In this document: positions 60,752-64,000 of the stretch, in pieces | Layout: each line of letters begins with the position of its first letter | How positions within the stretch are numbered: the stretch's first letter is position 1 | Assembly (NCBI GenBank): GCA_911728455.2 | Contig: OU452229.1 | Coordinates: 7,802,811-7,866,810 of the forward strand | Reading direction: 5' to 3' | Length of the DNA stretch: 64,000 bases | Source of the DNA: Marthasterias glacialis | Lineage: Eukaryota; Echinodermata; Asteroidea; Forcipulatida; Asteriidae | Program-made: the position numbers and the translations under genes | The notes under the pieces: model-generated | The model's input: the letters and a program-made list of their open reading frames with translations, nothing else | The model's database searches: none | Told to the model about the DNA's origin: nothing

Positions 60752-61778
60752 GTAAGTAACCAAAGAGATGACAATCAGTAGCTCATATTGACACACACTA
60801 CTTGGTCAAATTGACATCTATAGGCTAATAAGAAGTATTTTGCTCTCCAGTTAAGTTAACTCAGATTATTTTGCATTCCAAATTTTTACCCTTTATTTTA
60901 TTTGTTTAGTTGTAAAAGAAAAGAAAAAACCTTGTGATTGTTGTCTTGACTTTAATTGCCTAGTCACTCTTGTCTTCTCCAGTACTTGAGACACTCAGTA
61001 GTTCAGACACTAATGCAATCACTCTATCTCTTGTAGAGTAAAATGAATTAGAGACAAATGAAGCCAATTCCTCTTCAATACTTAGTGTCCTTCTTGTGCC
61101 AGATGGGACCCGGTAGGTTTCTTTTCAGTAAGAGAGGATTGTGGCCTATTTTCTAGTATTCAACCATACAATCAGTACCCTAAAAGAAAGTCGAGCAAAC
61201 GACAAAGAATTGCCAGTGTAGATTTGCCAAGCACAATTTAATCACTGCTAAATTGAAGAGTAAGAAGATGAGGTTATGAGATTGAATTGCTTAAGGCATG
61301 TTAGCTGCTCTCATGCAGCTTGATGTTACTATTGCCTCTTTGATACACTTCTGTTCAGTCTTAGGAGTGACTCAGGACTAGCCATCAGCCTTCTCAGTTA
61401 ACATGTCCCTTGTTAATTGTGTTATTGCATTTAACCATGCCATGAAAACCCATTCTGGCCATAGGATAAGTAAATAATCTTGTCTTCTTAAGACCCAGTT
61501 TTATAGCCTTGAGTACTTTGCAGTTTTACTCTATGAGCAAGAAATACAATAATGTAACATGCCTTTGGTGGGATTTGTATGATATACTTGCAGAATAGTC
61601 AGGTTATAGGTTTTAAGGTATGGACTCTAGGTACCCACCATCACGTGCCAAATACAGCCACACAAGTATATTCTGATGTTCATTAAATTAATGGGAATCA
61701 ATTAGGAATGAGAGTGGATGAAATCATCAACTATGTGTTTTATAATTATCCGTCATTGTATTCCTTTTTGAATTGTAG
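60752..61778. other. Intron (1.0 kb) between E-protein exons 5 and 6
   Basis: Starts GTAAGT and ends TTGAATTGTAG. No repeat element or alternative exon is seen. In vertebrates the intron before the matching exon is where the alternative promoter exon beginning MYCAYPVPG lies; no such peptide is visible here on the plus strand. Confidence 0.75.
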
Positions 61779-61881
61779 GTTTATCCACCCAATGGTCAAG
61801 ATGAGTATCATCATTCAGCAGATCCATCTAGTTACCCCTCCCCTAAGCCCCCGGGCATATATCCTAGTGATTACTTCATGG
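61779..61881 (+). CDS. TCF12/TCF4 orthologue: E-protein (TCF4/TCF12-like) internal exon 6 (SYPSPKPP exon)
   Basis: Starts in phase 0 after GAATTGTAG with Val-Tyr and ends with one base at ATG G|GTAAGC. It encodes VYPPNGQDEYHHSADPSSYP and then SPKPPGIYPSDYFM. Vertebrate TCF12 has [20 protein letters not shown], then PKPP...FFM: VY.P at the start, SYPSPKPP (identical) and the aromatic-aromatic-Met end all agree, and so does the start phase. The exon's 3' half and donor are the source of the tandem copies that follow at once (61831-62200). The next exon was not found before the end of the window, so the transcription-activation and bHLH regions must lie beyond it. Confidence 0.95.
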
Positions 61882-62200
61882 GTAAGCAGTACATACAGAT
61901 ACATGCCACACATAGATCTACATGTAGTTACCCCCTTAATTGACTATCTGGGTATATCCTAGTGATTATGTTATCAGTAAGCAGTACATACATAGAGCTA
62001 GTTACCCCCTTCCCTTAATTCCCTAGGTATATCCTAGTGATTATTTTATCGGTAAGCAGTACATGAATATACATGTACATAGATGTAGACCTAGTACCCC
62101 CCTCTCTTAAATCCCTGGGTATGTCCTTGTGGTTAGACCTAGTAACCCCCTCCCTTAACTCTCTGGTTATATTATTTGATCAGTAAGCAGTACATATGCA
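61831..62200 (+). repeat. Tandem repeat derived from the 3' end of exon 6 and its splice donor
   Basis: The unit is GTTACCCC(C/T)..CCCTTAA, then GG(C/T)ATATATCCTAGTGATTA, then TCGGTAAGCAGTACAT. It begins in exon 6 (GTTACCCCTCCCCTAAG at 61831) and recurs from about 61927, 62001, 62093 and 62140. Donor-like TCAGTAAGC or TCGGTAAGC words recur near 61975, 62050 and 62180. Unit spacing is irregular (about 48-96 bp) and the copies carry stops and shifts, so they are not coding exons. Reading on from exon 6 in frame meets TGA at 61941-61943. Confidence 0.88.
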
Positions 62201-64000
62201 TCTACACTCCTCCATTAACATACAAAACCTTTTGTTTCTGCCCAGGTTTTCATTTAGGTGTTTTGGCAATACAGCCAAAATGTGGTTGTTTTTTTGTTGA
62301 GATGTTCACTATTAAGGCTTCAGCTGTTTCGGGACACCTTCCGAAACAGGTTTTGTTTTCTTTAAGATTTTTTTTTTATTGCCCCCCCCCCTTTTTTTTT
62401 CTTCTTTTTGCATCAGAGAACAACACATGTTTCTGTTTTGTACCCCACTTTTTTTCTTTCTTTTAAACTTTACCATTACTTAGATCATCGTATGAAGATT
62501 CAAGCCAAATCATGACATCATGTTGATGTCATCTTGGGTCATGTGACACGGTCGGAAGTATAGGTCTGATGAAGTTCATAACTACATGTATACAGACAGA
62601 GATGTTTAATTTGTGAAAATTTAGATAACATAATGATGATATCATCGTATGAGTTTGTATGAATTTTTGAATTCTTAGCATTCCTGTCGATATATGCGCT
62701 GAATGGGATTATTTCAAAACAGATTTTTGTAAAAGCCATGATGATTTACATATGCATGAATGCAAGTTTGTGTAACACCATCATGACATCATCAACATTT
62801 CAATTTTTAGAAAAAACATGCATGTATTTCACTAGGTCAACCTCAAAGTTGCCAACCACAGATTACATCCATAATACAAGTTTACCCTTCAATGACGTCA
62901 TTATGACATCATCACGAGTCACAGGACACCACCTTGAAGTTGAATATTTTAAAGTCAAATATCTACAGAACTACTTATTTGATCATTTTGAAAATTTCTA
63001 CAGATGTAACTAGAGATGTATTTTGTATAATTCATGCATGGAGCCTAGCCCTGGCAGGACATCAGTCTCCATTGCACTGCCACTGACGTCTTGCATGTAA
63101 AGCTTCTCTACAATGCCGTCAAAATTACATTGTTTCCCCCTAATGTTGGAAGCTAAGAGTTTTTTCATGTTCCTGATAATTTAAGCTACTCTTTGAATTA
63201 CTTTGAAGTATTTACTGTCACTTTAGATGTAAACTATTTTTTTTTAAAATGAAAACTTGTACATTTAGTGTTAAACATCATGTACTCTTGAGACAGATAC
63301 TGCTGGACACGTGTACAACATTAGTATAGCAATAGGGTTGAAGCAACGTCAACATTGTTCTCCCTGCTTTTTCCCCTTGTAACTGGGATATTGTGTACGG
63401 CATATCGTTTGATGATTAGTTCACATGCCCATGGAAATGATACTGCAGCCATGTACATAAATATATATGCATTTATGAAACACAACTTCGTCCCTGGATG
63501 TTTCCATGGAATGAATTTTCTAAAACCTCTCTGAATGTGCATGGGGTTGACACAGCTTAAAGAGCATGCCATTTGAATCATTGTCTCTCTCCCCTCTTAT
63601 AAACTGCTCAAATTCACTGGTTTCATAGTATACATGCCATTGGGTGGAGTGTAACTGTCTTATTGACTCGGTCAATTTGCATAGTGCCTGTAAACTAACA
63701 TTTGGATAGATTGCGCTGCTTATGCATATTCCACGCTTTCTCAAATTCCCTTAGCCATGAGTAAGTAGATAATGTTTTCAGAAGGTTTCTGAAAATGCTC
63801 TGATTTTCTGTTTATTTGTGTAAATAGTGTGTGCTAAAAACATTTTCAAAGTACCCAGGACTTCAGTGTTAGTGCAACAAAGACTGATGTCCTACTACCA
63901 GGGCTAGTATGGAGCCCATAGTTAAAAAAAAAAAAACTTTAAACAGTGAGGCACTACTAGAATTGTTTAATATTAGCCAGCAGGAATATAAGCCACATCA
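62201..64000. other. Intron downstream of exon 6, to the window end
   Basis: No exon continuing in phase 1 with TCF12-like sequence was found. It contains C and T runs near 62370-62400, repeated ATGACATCATC-type words at 62510-62930, and a GAATATAAGCC motif at the very end that resembles the fragment at about 29530. Confidence 0.6.

Noticed and set aside
54666-61778. Search for a HEBAlt/TCF4-A-type alternative first exon (short N-terminus spliced to exon 6)
   Set aside because: No plus-strand ATG with a short open stretch and phase-0 donor encoding a similar peptide was seen; absence by eye is not proof.

Overview
The window is eukaryotic, AT-rich and intron-dominated. It looks like a marine invertebrate, most likely a non-vertebrate deuterostome (echinoderm, hemichordate or cephalochordate); a lophotrochozoan is not excluded. 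The reasons are a split gene with GT-AG introns of 1-19 kb, tRNA-derived SINEs, many non-autonomous DNA transposons, and very many dispersed TACATGTA and TAGGCCTA-type palindromes. No bacterial-style gene, rRNA gene, functional tRNA gene or CRISPR array is visible. Nearly all long ORFs are chance or repeat artefacts.

The one gene supported is on the + strand: part of a class I bHLH E-protein gene (TCF4/TCF12/TCF3, Daughterless family). Six internal coding exons lie at 15680-15741, 24940-25048, 35726-35805, 54527-54665, 60711-60751 and 61779-61881. Their phases chain without a break (1-0, 0-1, 1-0, 0-1, 1-0, 0-1). Read in order, they follow the N-terminal half of vertebrate TCF12/TCF4, from the PSPS(Y/F)D segment through RRRPL and the basic K(K/R)xRK nuclear-localisation region to SYPSPKPP and (F/Y)FM. 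Neither the N-terminal AD1 exon nor the C-terminal bHLH exons were found; they probably lie outside the window. A possible alternative first coding exon is at 7407-7491: start codon, in-frame upstream stop, AG|GTATGT donor and a phase that matches the exon at 15680.

The introns are packed with mobile and tandem DNA. 1-15.7 kb: a tRNA SINE, a DNA-transposon family with copies of about 750-810 bp, TTAA-flanked piggyBac-like MITEs, a ~145-bp satellite, and a nest of inverted repeats (10.9-13.0 kb) holding a pogo/Tigger-like element and head-to-head SINEs. 15.7-35.7 kb: scattered repeat copies, a hAT-like element with a 7-bp target duplication, and SINEs. 35.8-54.5 kb: a 3.46-kb element with Tc1/mariner-type ends and a ~2.2-kb minisatellite core, a 669-bp foldback element, a 32/38-bp satellite split by a full-length tRNA-Leu-like SINE, and a duplicated block with a 31-base C run. 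54.6-64 kb: a MITE with 6-bp target duplications, a second hAT-like element sharing its interior with the first, and, just after the last exon, a decayed tandem repeat made from that exon's 3' end and its splice donor.

The most unusual observations are that exon-and-donor-derived repeat (61831-62200), the minisatellite-filled element (38768-42224), the candidate alternative first exon, and two hAT-like elements with different ends but a common interior. All family assignments come from reading the sequence and recalling the families; no searches were run.
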